A stretch of DNA of 16,789 nucleotides from CAZOOA01 sp964581355 (GTDB taxonomy: Bacteria > Bacillota > Dethiobacteria > DTU022 > UBA8154): the NCBI GenBank assembly GCA_964581355.1, contig CAZOOA010000060.1:1-16789 (forward strand), written 5' to 3'. Under the pieces are notes generated by a model, which saw only the letters and a program-made list of their open reading frames with translations, made no database searches and was not told the origin of the DNA. The translations under genes were made by a program, and so were the position numbers. Below are positions 7,119 to 14,084 of this stretch, piece after piece. Within the stretch, counting starts at the first letter, position 1, and each line of letters begins with the position of its first letter.

Positions 7119-8108
7119 TTATTCTTTAACAATCTTCAGTTCGACTTCACCTACGCCGATGGCACGAGTTAGCCCAATCTCGTAAGCAGATCCACGGGAC
7201 AGGTCGATAATCCTGTCCGGGTGTCGGACCTGGCAGGGCCCGCGGTCGTTAATCCGCACCCAGGTACTTTTTCCTGTCTCCAGAAAGGTAGCTTTTACCA
7301 TGGTGCCAAAAGGAAGAGTCGGGTGAGCTGCAGTACTGGCATTTTTGTCATAAATTTCTCCGCTTGCCGTCCTTCGACCATGAAAAATTCCTCCATAGGA
7401 GGTGGCATTTCCTCTTTCATAATAAACCAATTTCGAATTCTCTTTTATGGTTTCCTGAATATCGTTATCAACACCAGGTACTGCTTCTAATCCATCAAAG
7501 CTGGTAAATTTCCCATTTTCTTCACGATACTGGATTATTTCCTTGGCCACAGCCTCGTCTACTTCCGGGATCAATAATAATTCCCAAAAAGAGGCCGAAT
7601 TAACATCAATTTTTTCTGCTTCATTGAAACTTAAAAATTCAACCCCATAATTTAAATCCGCAGGAAGTTCGGACTGCATGCTGGAAATAGCGATGGTTTG
7701 TGTCAGTTCATCCCATTCCACATAACATCCCAGCGCTTCCACAGTTGGGCGTAAAGGAGCAAAAGTCCGACTTTGAATCCGGATGGAAGGCACTTTGGCA
7801 GGATCAGTTGATTTTTCCTCTAATTTCCCCCATTCTTCAGGAAACTCTTCTTTTGTAATGAAATAGACTTCTTTATCCCCTTTTATGCCATGAACCTTTT
7901 GCGTTTCATCATCCCAAAAAACTTTTGCCTTGAGGGCTTCCAAGAGCGGACGGACAGGAACAATGGTTCTTTGATCCTGGACCAAAGGTGGAACGCCCAG
8001 CCACACCTCTTCATCATTAATCGCAATGTCCACTTCGCCAGCTAATACCACACTAGAAAAGACCAAGATCAAAACCAGCGTCATGGCAAAAATAATTTTT
8101 TTACCCAT
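7119..8108 (-). CDS. exported protein: CuAO-N-like, helix-hairpin-helix and RlpA-like DPBB domains
   Basis: This 329-residue protein has a Sec-type signal peptide (residues 1-23, lysines then a hydrophobic core ending SSVVLAG) with no lipobox cysteine, so it is probably secreted or wall-associated. Residues 25-143 resemble the copper-amine-oxidase N-terminal-like repeat found in Clostridia surface proteins (TIVPVRPLLEAL, TFAPLRPTVEALG). Residues 165-228 resemble a ComEA-type helix-hairpin-helix (KIDVNSASFWELLLIPEVD, then GLEAVPGVD). Residues 233-327 are an RlpA-like double-psi beta-barrel (ATSYGG, GRRTASGE, LPFGTMV, VRINDRGP, IIDLS), a fold used in lytic transglycosylases and 3D-domain cell-wall enzymes. 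A role in peptidoglycan remodelling or spore germination is inferred. The ATG has AAGGAG about nine bases upstream. Confidence 0.85.
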   Translation of the reverse strand: MGKKIIFAMTLVLILVFSSVVLAGEVDIAINDEEVWLGVPPLVQDQRTIVPVRPLLEALKAKVFWDDETQKVHGIKGDKEVYFITKEEFPEEWGKLEEKSTDPAKVPSIRIQSRTFAPLRPTVEALGCYVEWDELTQTIAISSMQSELPADLNYGVEFLSFNEAEKIDVNSASFWELLLIPEVDEAVAKEIIQYREENGKFTSFDGLEAVPGVDNDIQETIKENSKLVYYERGNATSYGGIFHGRRTASGEIYDKNASTAAHPTLPFGTMVKATFLETGKSTWVRINDRGPCQVRHPDRIIDLSRGSAYEIGLTRAIGVGEVELKIVKE

Positions 8109-8133
8109 TTACCTTTCTCCTTTCCAGGCTACC

Positions 8134-8170
8134 TTCTTAACAATTTGGCGCTGTTTTCTTAACAATTTGG
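8134..8170 (-). repeat. tandem 15-bp direct repeats in the DPBB-gene leader
   Basis: TTCTTAACAATTTGG occurs exactly twice on the plus strand (8134-8148 and 8156-8170), 22 bases apart start to start. In the minus-strand transcript these read CCAAATTGTTAAGAA and lie 26-74 bases before the coding start. The 22-base period is near two helical turns, so a tandem operator is possible; an RNA-pairing role is the alternative. Confidence 0.7.
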
Positions 8171-8188
8171 ACATACTTTACCTTATGC

Positions 8189-8229
8189 TTTTGGGAAAAA
8201 AAAAAGACCCAAATTGCCATGAAGTCTCT
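8189..8229 (-). promoter_or_regulatory. putative attenuator in the DPBB-gene leader
   Basis: In the minus-strand transcript a weak stem forms between bases around 8229-8222 (AGAGACTT) and 8210-8203 (GGGTCTTT). It is followed by a run of ten T (8205-8196), which resembles an intrinsic terminator inside the leader. The loop-side CAATTTGG (8216-8209) is exactly complementary to the CCAAATTG of each downstream repeat (8170-8163, 8148-8141), so a competing long-range pairing could break the terminator. The A-tract strand can also fold as TTTGGG (8190-8195)/CCCAAA (8208-8213). It matches no riboswitch class I know. Confidence 0.4.
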
Positions 8230-8241
8230 GCCTGAATTAAA

Positions 8242-8270
8242 ATTATACTATAACAACCTGAAAAAGCCAA
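8242..8270 (-). promoter_or_regulatory. sigma-A-type promoter of the DPBB-protein gene
   Basis: On the minus strand TTGGCT (8270-8265), a 17-base spacer and a perfect TATAAT (8247-8242) form a good housekeeping promoter. The transcript would begin near 8235, giving a leader of about 127 bases that contains the putative attenuator and the tandem repeats. Confidence 0.7.
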
Positions 8271-8306
8271 GAAAAAAATAAATAAACACCTCTAAAAACG
8301 GTGTTT
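8270..8306 (-). terminator. intrinsic terminator downstream of the 62-aa gene
   Basis: Reading the minus strand, AAACACC (8306-8300) pairs perfectly with GGTGTTT (8290-8284), followed by ATTTATTTTTTT. It would end the transcript that begins at the riboswitch promoter and separates it from the next promoter at 8242-8270, which it slightly abuts. Confidence 0.75.
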
Positions 8307-8463
8307 CCAGGAAAAAAGATATAAAAATCTTGTAAGGGTTTGTAGTCAGTAAAAATTCACCTATGAACCCTTTTCCACATACATCTTCAGAACTTATTAA
8401 TTACAAAGGCAATAAGTTAACAAGGCCCGGCAAATATTATGGTGCTTTAACAATATTTCATGC

Positions 8464-8652
8464 TTACTGATGGAGGTTTTTAACCCTTTCTTCCTCCTGT
8501 TTATAGAAAGCATCTTCTTTGTAACCGTGGTATGTTTCCTTCTCACTTCCTAAGTGCTCAGCGAGGATGTCACTTCTGACATCTTTTTTAACCCTGCAGT
8601 TAGGACTCTTCCAGGAAAGGTACTTCTGGACATACTCTTCTGTAATAAACAT
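8464..8652 (-). CDS. hypothetical 62-residue protein under a c-di-GMP riboswitch
   Basis: This small open frame encodes a highly charged protein with no signal peptide and no membrane segment; its only cysteine is C19. The N-terminal half contains FITEEYVQKYLSWKSP, and the C-terminal third (KETYHGYKEDAFYKQEEERV) looks helical and acidic/basic-rich. I do not recognise the family. It is supported as a real gene by AAAGGAGG ten bases before the ATG at 8652, by the c-di-GMP riboswitch, promoter and terminator directly upstream, and by an intrinsic terminator downstream. A TTG at 8661 is too close to the ribosome binding site. Regulation by cyclic di-GMP suggests a link to the sessile/motile or sporulation switch, but the function is unknown. 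Confidence 0.65.
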   Translation of the reverse strand: MFITEEYVQKYLSWKSPNCRVKKDVRSDILAEHLGSEKETYHGYKEDAFYKQEEERVKNLHQ

Positions 8653-8720
8653 CTGGCACAAACCTCCTTTTAATGTTGATATTATGAAGTTTTGCCTAGT
8701 ACTCCTGCTTCTGCAGGCCG

Positions 8721-8754
8721 AAAAAAAATCTCACTGCTGCCTGGCAAGTGAGAT
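8721..8754 (-). terminator. riboswitch expression-platform terminator
   Basis: On the minus strand ATCTCACT (8754-8747) pairs perfectly with AGTGAGAT (8735-8728) and runs straight into eight T (8728-8721). It begins 13 bases after the riboswitch P1 helix and lies before the 62-aa gene, so it most likely ends transcription in one ligand state. Confidence 0.88.
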
Positions 8755-8767
8755 CTTGCATCCCCTT

Positions 8768-8855
8768 AAATGACAGCTGGCTGACTTTGTGCTTTTTGCA
8801 CATTAGTCCCTTTAGCTTTGCGTCCCCGCTTTTCAGCAAGTTTGCCTTTTCATTT
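8768..8855 (-). promoter_or_regulatory. cyclic-di-GMP-I (GEMM-I) riboswitch aptamer
   Basis: The minus strand carries the GEMM-I core in order: AAGGCAAAC, a stem closed by a GAAA tetraloop (GCT-GAAA-AGC), GGACGCAAAGC, then GGGACTAA, a TGTGC/GCACA hairpin, and the 3' AGCCAGCTGTC segment. The ends pair as P1, AAATGA (8855-8850) with TCATTT (8773-8768). The base at the Vc2 position 20 equivalent appears to be G, which favours c-di-GMP over cyclic GMP-AMP; this alignment was done by eye. Its own promoter lies upstream and a terminator downstream, forming a complete switch ahead of the 62-aa gene. Confidence 0.9.
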
Positions 8856-8884
8856 GAAGTTATCAAATTATTTCACCTATTTTC

Positions 8885-8913
8885 ATTGTAGACCAAGCTG
8901 TGGGTTGTGTCAA
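8885..8913 (-). promoter_or_regulatory. promoter of the c-di-GMP riboswitch transcript
   Basis: A perfect -35 TTGACA (8913-8908), a 17-base spacer and a -10 TACAAT (8890-8885) on the minus strand give a strong sigma-A-type promoter. Transcription would start near 8878, about 23 bases before the aptamer. Confidence 0.85.
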
Positions 8914-8978
8914 TATTTTCTCACTTTTTTATCTTTTTGGTCATTTTGTTCACCGTCATGAAAAGTAATTGGACTAGT

Positions 8979-9010
8979 AAAAGCACTGCCTGTAAAAAAG
9001 CGGTGCTTTT
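8979..9010 (-). terminator. rnpB terminator
   Basis: Just past the 3' end of the RNase P RNA, the minus strand has AAAAGC-ACC-GCTTTT followed by further T (9010-8994). A longer alternative stem pairs AAAAGCAC (9010-9003) with GTGCTTTT (8986-8979). Either form could end rnpB transcription. Confidence 0.6.
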
Positions 9011-9020
9011 AAGGTGGTTA

Positions 9021-9380
9021 CATGAGCAAACCTGTAAGCCGAGTTCTGTGCTCCCCGAAGGAGCGGCAGCCATCTATCTAGGACACCAGTTGCCTGGCAT
9101 CTCCAGCGACTCATACCCGAGGGACTCAGCGGGCAACTTCATCTCCCTCCTATTCAGTCTTGCTCCGGGTGGGGTTTGCCTAGCCGACCGGTCGCCCGGC
9201 CGCTGGTGCGCTCTTACCGCACCGTTGCACCCTTACCTTTTGCTGATGCAAAAGGCGGTTTATTTCTGTGGCACTTTCCTTGGGGTCGCCCCCACTGGGT
9301 ATTACCCAGCACCCTGCCCTGCGGAGCTCGGACTTTCCTCGAAGGTGATAACACCCTCGCGGCTGCCCAGTTTACTCATG
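9021..9380 (-). ncRNA. rnpB: RNase P RNA, bacterial class A
   Basis: This is the catalytic RNA of ribonuclease P, which removes 5' leaders from tRNA precursors. The minus strand shows the conserved blocks in order: GAGGAAAGTCCGAGCTC near the 5' end, AAGGAAAGTGCCACAGAAA, GGTAAGAGCGCACCA, and ACAGAACTCGGCTTA at the 3' end. P1 closes the molecule: CATGAGTAAAC (from 9380) pairs with GTTTGCTCATG (ending at 9021) with one wobble, giving about 360 nt. It has its own promoter and terminator. Exact ends are within a few bases. Plus-strand open frames across it are artefacts. Confidence 0.97.
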
Positions 9381-9398
9381 CGTTTATCGTTTAATAAT

Positions 9399-9427
9399 AG
9401 TTTAACATAACCCCTTGATACTGTCAA
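9399..9427 (-). promoter_or_regulatory. rnpB: rnpB promoter
   Basis: A perfect TTGACA (9427-9422), a 17-base spacer and TAAACT (9404-9399) on the minus strand put the transcription start near 9392, a few bases before the RNase P RNA P1 helix. The -35 lies just past the stop codon of the preceding dehydratase-family gene. Confidence 0.8.
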
Positions 9428-9432
9428 AACCT

Positions 9433-10635
9433 CTACTCACGCAGCGTTTCCATAAAAGACTGGAACCGGTTTTCAAATTGGGCCCAGGAAAAGTTACGCG
9501 CATCAGTCTGGTCCCCGTCAAAAACCAGGCTGGGAACACCAAGGGAGCTTTCCTGGACAATTTTACTAAGGTCATAAATGCCAAAGCAGTAGGGTTTACA
9601 ACTCCTGTTAGAATGCTGCAGAATGCCGTCAATGGAGTATTCTTTGATCAAGCTTAGCACATCATTAACCTTTTGTTCAAAACCCTGGTTAATCAAAATA
9701 TTTGTGTACGCTTCTGCCATGCTCTCCAGCAAGTTGTCCTGATCAAATTCCAGGAGCCAGGCGCTGGTATATGTTGAGCAGACAATATTAGCCCCGTGCT
9801 GCCTCAGAAGATCAGACATGGGACGCAGGGCGTACCAGACAGGGATACCGTTGAAGAGCAGCCTGTACTTCTCTTCCGGCACTGCAGCCTTTCCGGTTGC
9901 CACTTTTTGTTCCAGTTCGTTTTTTAAAACCCGGTAATAGTCCAGGGCCTCGCGGGTACCCCGCATGGTAACTGCTGGCATCATGTAGTTAAAGGTGTCA
10001 AAACCCGCAAAAGGAGCAGGCTTGTGCTTGCCCAGTTCCAGGACTTCCCTCCAGATAATGGAAGTCTGTGTGGAGATTTCTGCAATCTCACGAAAGCGAT
10101 CCATATCAAAATGCTTGCCTGTTACTTCTTCCAGCCAGGGGATAAATTCTTCCAGCTGGGCTTTTACATAACGGATGCTGCTGGAACAATTCTCATCCCC
10201 GTGATTAAAAGGCGTATCGATTAGGTAAAGCGGTACACGAAAATGATGGGCCAGGTTTTCGTACCACTTGATTACAGTGCTGCAGATATTGTTGCAACAG
10301 ACCAGGAAATCCGGGGGTGCCAACCCTCCTACAGGGCTGTTTCCCGAGAGAGCCTGACCAATGTCGACCCTGGCATAAGAGCATATATCCGTGGAATAGC
10401 CTGCTGCCTCTGCAACCTCGGCCAGTTCCACCCCCATCTTGACAGCACCGATCAGAGCAGCGTGATTTTCCGGGAATAAAGGCATCACATCCATGGTTCG
10501 CAAAAACTCCACCGGCACAATGGAAGCGCACCAGGCCACAGGGTGCTCCTGGCGGTCCACAGCTTTGGGCAACCCGTAATGAGCCATGGTCAACTCTTTT
10601 AACATTATGCTGGATTTGCTTTTCTCTTTAGACAT
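9433..10635 (-). CDS. 2-hydroxyacyl-CoA dehydratase/benzoyl-CoA reductase-family subunit, cysteine-rich
   Basis: This 400-residue protein belongs to the HgdB/BcrB/BcrC/YjiM family, iron-sulfur enzymes that use single low-potential electrons supplied by an ATP-driven activator. Family marks include WCASIVPVEFLRTM (C36), PLFPENHAA, ICSYARVDIG (C85), CCNNICSTVIKWYE (C113, C114, C118), NIVCSTY (C286) and SNRSCKPYC (C346, C350). One [4Fe-4S] site needs three cysteines; the surplus is like the double-cubane-cluster proteins, where E. coli YjiM has comparable YCTFMPQE, LCPL, TTCD, ENCT and QACH positions. The ATG follows GGAGGAG and overlaps the activator gene by eight bases. It is the last gene of the three-gene operon. 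Substrate unknown: dehydration of a hydroxyacyl-CoA, aromatic ring reduction or small-molecule reduction are all possible. Confidence 0.88.
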   Translation of the reverse strand: MSKEKSKSSIMLKELTMAHYGLPKAVDRQEHPVAWCASIVPVEFLRTMDVMPLFPENHAALIGAVKMGVELAEVAEAAGYSTDICSYARVDIGQALSGNSPVGGLAPPDFLVCCNNICSTVIKWYENLAHHFRVPLYLIDTPFNHGDENCSSSIRYVKAQLEEFIPWLEEVTGKHFDMDRFREIAEISTQTSIIWREVLELGKHKPAPFAGFDTFNYMMPAVTMRGTREALDYYRVLKNELEQKVATGKAAVPEEKYRLLFNGIPVWYALRPMSDLLRQHGANIVCSTYTSAWLLEFDQDNLLESMAEAYTNILINQGFEQKVNDVLSLIKEYSIDGILQHSNRSCKPYCFGIYDLSKIVQESSLGVPSLVFDGDQTDARNFSWAQFENRFQSFMETLRE

Positions 10636-11431
10636 GCCGCTCCTCCTTCAAACGGTTTTGAAATTTCTCATAAGCATAAATGGAAGCACCCAGAGCGCCG
10701 TTCAACTGGGCATATGAAGGGATGGTCAACCTGCAGGACAGGCGATTTTCCAGGGCCTGGACGACTCCAGCATTTAGCGCAACTCCACCGGTCATGGTGA
10801 CTTTTTGTTTCAATCCCACCCTACGCACCAATCCTGTAATCCGACGGGCAATCGAGTCATGTATTCCCGCCACTACATCTTCCACCCTTTTTTTAGCTGT
10901 CAAGTGAGATATTACTTCTGATTCGGCAAAAACGGTGCAGGTGCTGCTTATTTCCACTTTCTCGGAGGCATCTTGGCCCAAAAGGGCCAGCTTCGTGACC
11001 GGATAACCCAGGGCTTGGGCCATGACATCCAAAAAACGGCCGGTGCCTGCAGCGCATTTTTCATTCATTTCGAAATGCAGGACTTTGCCTGCCTCACCCA
11101 TACTGATCGCTTTAGCGTCCTGTCCGCCGATATCAATTACCGTGCGGGTTTGCGGTTCCTGAAAAAGGGCTCCTTTCGCATGACAGGCAATTTCACTAAT
11201 TTCCTGGTCTGCCTCCTCATAAATTACCCGCCCATAACCGGTAGCCACGATATAATGGATTTCGTCTGCCTGGAGACCCGCTTGATGAAGCGCGCTTCTT
11301 ACAACTCGCTGCGGCCCATCACTGCCGGTGCCGGTATTATAAACTTCTGCAGCCCTCACTTCGTGCCCGTCTTTTAGAATCACGCATTTGGAAGAAAGGG
11401 AACCGATATCAACGCCCATGGAGAAAATCAT
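10628..11431 (-). CDS. ATP-dependent activator (ASKHA, HgdC/BadF/YjiL family)
   Basis: This 267-residue protein activates the adjacent dehydratase-family subunits by ATP-driven injection of a low-potential electron. It is a homodimer with one [4Fe-4S] cluster shared between subunits; the ligands are C126 (NEKCAAGTGRFLDVMA) and C165 (SSTCTVFAESEV), nearly at HgdC positions. The ASKHA phosphate-binding elements are GVDIGSLSSK (6-15), VIDIGGQDAK (98-107) and TGGVALNAG. The ATG has GAGGAG seven to eight bases upstream. It overlaps the upstream gene by four bases (ATGA at 11428-11431) and the downstream gene by eight, so all three are translationally coupled. Electrons would come from reduced ferredoxin, not encoded nearby except possibly CooF. 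Family assignment is secure; the partner reaction is not. Confidence 0.96.
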   Translation of the reverse strand: MIFSMGVDIGSLSSKCVILKDGHEVRAAEVYNTGTGSDGPQRVVRSALHQAGLQADEIHYIVATGYGRVIYEEADQEISEIACHAKGALFQEPQTRTVIDIGGQDAKAISMGEAGKVLHFEMNEKCAAGTGRFLDVMAQALGYPVTKLALLGQDASEKVEISSTCTVFAESEVISHLTAKKRVEDVVAGIHDSIARRITGLVRRVGLKQKVTMTGGVALNAGVVQALENRLSCRLTIPSYAQLNGALGASIYAYEKFQNRLKEERHV

Positions 11432-12621
11432 ACGGACTCCTCCTGGGCAAGCAGCTCTGTAAAAGCCTGCAGCCGGGTCCGGACCTGGCCAAAAGAGGAC
11501 ATTTGCTGTTCTACTTCAAGGAACAAGAGAGGTAAACCCACCTGCTCCAGTTCCTGCTTGAGCACCGGGTAGTCGAATTCTTCTTTTTCACAAAACTTCA
11601 TATTAATAAAAACAACTCCATCGGCAGCAGCTTCTTCAGCCAACTGCAAAAGTAAAGCACTTCTGGACTTGGCCGGATCAAAGATTGTTGAGCAGGGACC
11701 CAAAGATAAATGCCTCCGGACCATCCCTTTCATTGGCTCGAGAGTTTCATCCACCCGGGTTCGAAAGATCCTCTGCCCCAAGGCCAGGTCATCGGCAACA
11801 ACAGCAATTCCCAGTTCATCCATGATTTCCAAGATTTCTTCCGGCTCGGCCATAATCCCGGTCAGGATCAGGCGGGCCCGGGGATGTTCTTTCACCACCC
11901 TGTTCTCCAGCCAGGGTAACAGCCCTTCCAGCTTTTGATTAAAGAGTTCCCTGGGCATAAAAAACGAAGATTTTACCAGGGCGGCCACTTCCCTCCCCCG
12001 GACTGATCGGGGGTTTTCCCTCTGTATGCGGTAAAGCTTCCCTATTAATTCCCTGTAATGGTTAAAAACCCTAATGCTTTCAATAAGGTTCTTATCAACA
12101 GTCTTGTTTCCCGTCAGTTTTTCCAGCCACTTTTGAAAGGCAGTCAAAAGTTTCTCCAGATAATCCTCAGCTGCTTTGCTTTTACTGTTTTCAGGGTAAA
12201 CCAGGTCGAATTTCGGTCGATGGGGAAAAAGGTTGCCAAAAATATCCGATGCGTTTTGAATATGGTCACAGGTAGAAGGAAAGACAAAACCGTCTACCAC
12301 TTCGTATGTATTTTTTAAGCTGTACTCCAGGACAGCCCGGACTATAGAACAAGCGAATCCCTGCAAATGAGCATTAACCCGCTCCAGTTCAGTCTTTCCA
12401 CCCCAGAGTTTTACCGGCAGTGCTCCAGCGGCATGAATCATTTCCTCCGGCACATAGATAGGTAGAGAACCGATCACCTTAAAACCTTCCCGGTTTTTCC
12501 ATTCCCGTACAGTCCTGCCCGGATTATCCGCAACAGATAGTAACTCGTTTAATTCTTTTTCCATTCTAAGCCGCTCCCTTCGATCCAGTTGTAAAAAGTC
12601 CTGCCAGGGGCTTGTACTCAT
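11428..12621 (-). CDS. 2-hydroxyacyl-CoA dehydratase/benzoyl-CoA reductase-family subunit, three-cysteine type
   Basis: This 397-residue member of the HgdA/HgdB/BcrB/BcrC family is the first gene of the operon. Presumed [4Fe-4S] ligands are C91 (GFACSIVRAVLEY), C118 (PSTCDHIQNASDIF) and C344 (MKFCEKEEFDYP), the usual three-cysteine site that leaves one iron free for substrate or an exogenous ligand. C310 is an extra cysteine. The SLPIYVPEEMIHAAGALPVKLWGG segment (about 52-75) matches the family N-terminus. It would pair with the 400-residue subunit as a heterodimer. The ATG at 12621 lacks a clear ribosome binding site; the ATG of residue 20 (12564) has GGGAG at better spacing and may be the true start. 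Substrate unknown; not enough is present to call it benzoyl-CoA reductase. Confidence 0.88.
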   Translation of the reverse strand: MSTSPWQDFLQLDRRERLRMEKELNELLSVADNPGRTVREWKNREGFKVIGSLPIYVPEEMIHAAGALPVKLWGGKTELERVNAHLQGFACSIVRAVLEYSLKNTYEVVDGFVFPSTCDHIQNASDIFGNLFPHRPKFDLVYPENSKSKAAEDYLEKLLTAFQKWLEKLTGNKTVDKNLIESIRVFNHYRELIGKLYRIQRENPRSVRGREVAALVKSSFFMPRELFNQKLEGLLPWLENRVVKEHPRARLILTGIMAEPEEILEIMDELGIAVVADDLALGQRIFRTRVDETLEPMKGMVRRHLSLGPCSTIFDPAKSRSALLLQLAEEAAADGVVFINMKFCEKEEFDYPVLKQELEQVGLPLLFLEVEQQMSSFGQVRTRLQAFTELLAQEESV

Positions 12622-12634
12622 ATCTTATCATGGA

Positions 12635-12653
12635 TTATGGCTCTTTTCCATAA
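12635..12653 (-). promoter_or_regulatory. inverted repeat upstream of the dehydratase-family operon
   Basis: TTATGG (12635-12640) and CCATAA (12648-12653) are perfect inverted arms around a 7-base spacer, 14 bases before the upstream start codon at 12621. It could be an operator or an mRNA hairpin. I see no strong promoter in the divergent 203-base interval. Confidence 0.3.
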
Positions 12654-12824
12654 CAACCCGTAAAGAGAAAAAATTATTCTGATTTCTTCAAAAATACAAA
12701 GGGATGACTCGGGATAAAATAGAAATAGTAATGATATTGCTATTGATTGATAACACCTGCACAAAGGCAAACGCAGCCTGCAGAAGAAAGAAGTTCAACC
12801 TGAGGATAATCAAGGGGTGAGAAC

Positions 12825-14084
12825 TTGGTTGATGTAATCGGTGTAGTTGTAGAATATAACCCCTTCCATAATGGACACCTGCACCACCTGGAAAAGGCCA
12901 GGGAAGAAATTCCAGGAGCATATATCCTGGGTGTCATGAGTGGTAACTGGACTCAACGAGGGGAACCCGCCCTGGTTAACAAATGGGCCCGAGCCGAAGC
13001 AGCATTAAAATCCGGGGCAGATGTGATCCTGGAACTTCCCGTTGTGTTTGCAATCCAAAGCGCAGAAGGCTTTGCCCGGGGGGCAATAAAAACCCTGGAG
13101 GCAACGGGTATAGTCAATTATCTCTGCTTCGGCAGCGAAGCCGGAGAACTGGGACCACTACAGCAGATGGCTGAATACCTGGAAGAAGAGCCCGCCCGGT
13201 TTAAAGAAGAGCTGCAGCAGGCCTTAAAAAAAGGACTCTCCTATCCTGCTGCCCTGCAGTATTCTTTAAGTGTTGTCTCCAAGGCGGACCCATCGGTGTC
13301 TTTTTCTTCCCAGGCATTAGAGATGATCTCCAACCCCAACAATATTCTGGCCGTAGAATACTTGAAAGCATTAAAGAAAATATCCTCAGATATCACCCCT
13401 TTTACCGTAAAGCGAAAAGGCGCCGGCTTTCATGATTTACGAGCCACCGGAAAAATTGCCAGCGCAACAGGTATCAGGCATGCCATCTCTGAAAATGAGT
13501 TTGACCTGGTTAGAAAAACTGTACCTGAACCCTCTTATAATCTACTTGTCCAGGAAATGGAAGCTGGCAGAGGACCAGTTTTTGCAGAACATTTTGCCGG
13601 AATGATCCTTTCCCTGCTTCGACGCAGCCCTGCAGAAAGCATTGCCAGGCTTCCTGAGGTAATAGAAGGTATGGAGTTTCGCCTGAAAAAAGCGGCAGCT
13701 TCAACTACCATCTCCAGCCTGGTAAAAAAACTTAAAACCAGGCGCTACACCAGAACCCGGCTGCAAAGGATTCTACTCTACCTTCTTCTTTCCATTGATA
13801 AAGATAACCTCACCTATTTTAATCACGCCGGACCCCATTATTTACGGGTCCTGGGTTTCTCTCAGCGGGGAATAAACCTTTTACATGCAATAAAAACAAA
13901 TGGCCTGTTACCCATTGTTACCAGGCCAGCTCCCTTCTTGAAAAACCCCCTGACGCCACCTGGAGCAAAGAAAATGATCGGATACGATCTTTTGGCTACA
14001 GACCTGTATGTTATGGGGTATCCCTCCTGGGAGCAGCGGGCCGGTGCAGAAGACTTCAGGCGACCGGTAATAAAGAGCCAATAG
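12825..14084 (+). CDS. tmcAL: tRNA(Met) cytidine acetate ligase (YlbM family)
   Basis: TmcAL uses ATP and acetate to form N4-acetylcytidine at the wobble position of elongator tRNA-Met, keeping AUG reading accurate. The 419-residue protein opens with the family signature GVVVEYNPFHNGHLHHL, including the nucleotidyltransferase HxGH motif (H15-H18), followed by MSGNWTQRGEPALVNKWARAEAAL and ADVILELPVVFAIQSAEGFA. Start choice: TTG at 12825, with AGGGG seven bases upstream, puts the protein start two to three residues before the conserved core as in relatives; the nearby ATG is out of frame. Its 3' end overlaps the convergent YlbL-like gene by 29 bases. The protein is cytoplasmic. YlbM, YlbL, YlbJ and CoaD genes are neighbours in many Firmicutes, which supports the call. 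Confidence 0.95.
   Translation: MVDVIGVVVEYNPFHNGHLHHLEKAREEIPGAYILGVMSGNWTQRGEPALVNKWARAEAALKSGADVILELPVVFAIQSAEGFARGAIKTLEATGIVNYLCFGSEAGELGPLQQMAEYLEEEPARFKEELQQALKKGLSYPAALQYSLSVVSKADPSVSFSSQALEMISNPNNILAVEYLKALKKISSDITPFTVKRKGAGFHDLRATGKIASATGIRHAISENEFDLVRKTVPEPSYNLLVQEMEAGRGPVFAEHFAGMILSLLRRSPAESIARLPEVIEGMEFRLKKAAASTTISSLVKKLKTRRYTRTRLQRILLYLLLSIDKDNLTYFNHAGPHYLRVLGFSQRGINLLHAIKTNGLLPIVTRPAPFLKNPLTPPGAKKMIGYDLLATDLYVMGYPSWEQRAGAEDFRRPVIKSQ

Noticed and set aside
8907..9410. Plus-strand open frame of 167 codons opposite the RNase P RNA
   Set aside because: It is antisense to rnpB, has no ribosome binding site or recognisable domain, and the region is fully explained by conserved RNase P RNA blocks.
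9433..12621. Class I benzoyl-CoA reductase operon
   Set aside because: Benzoyl-CoA reductase has two activator-type subunits; only one is here, and no ring-degradation genes are adjacent. The general family name is safer.
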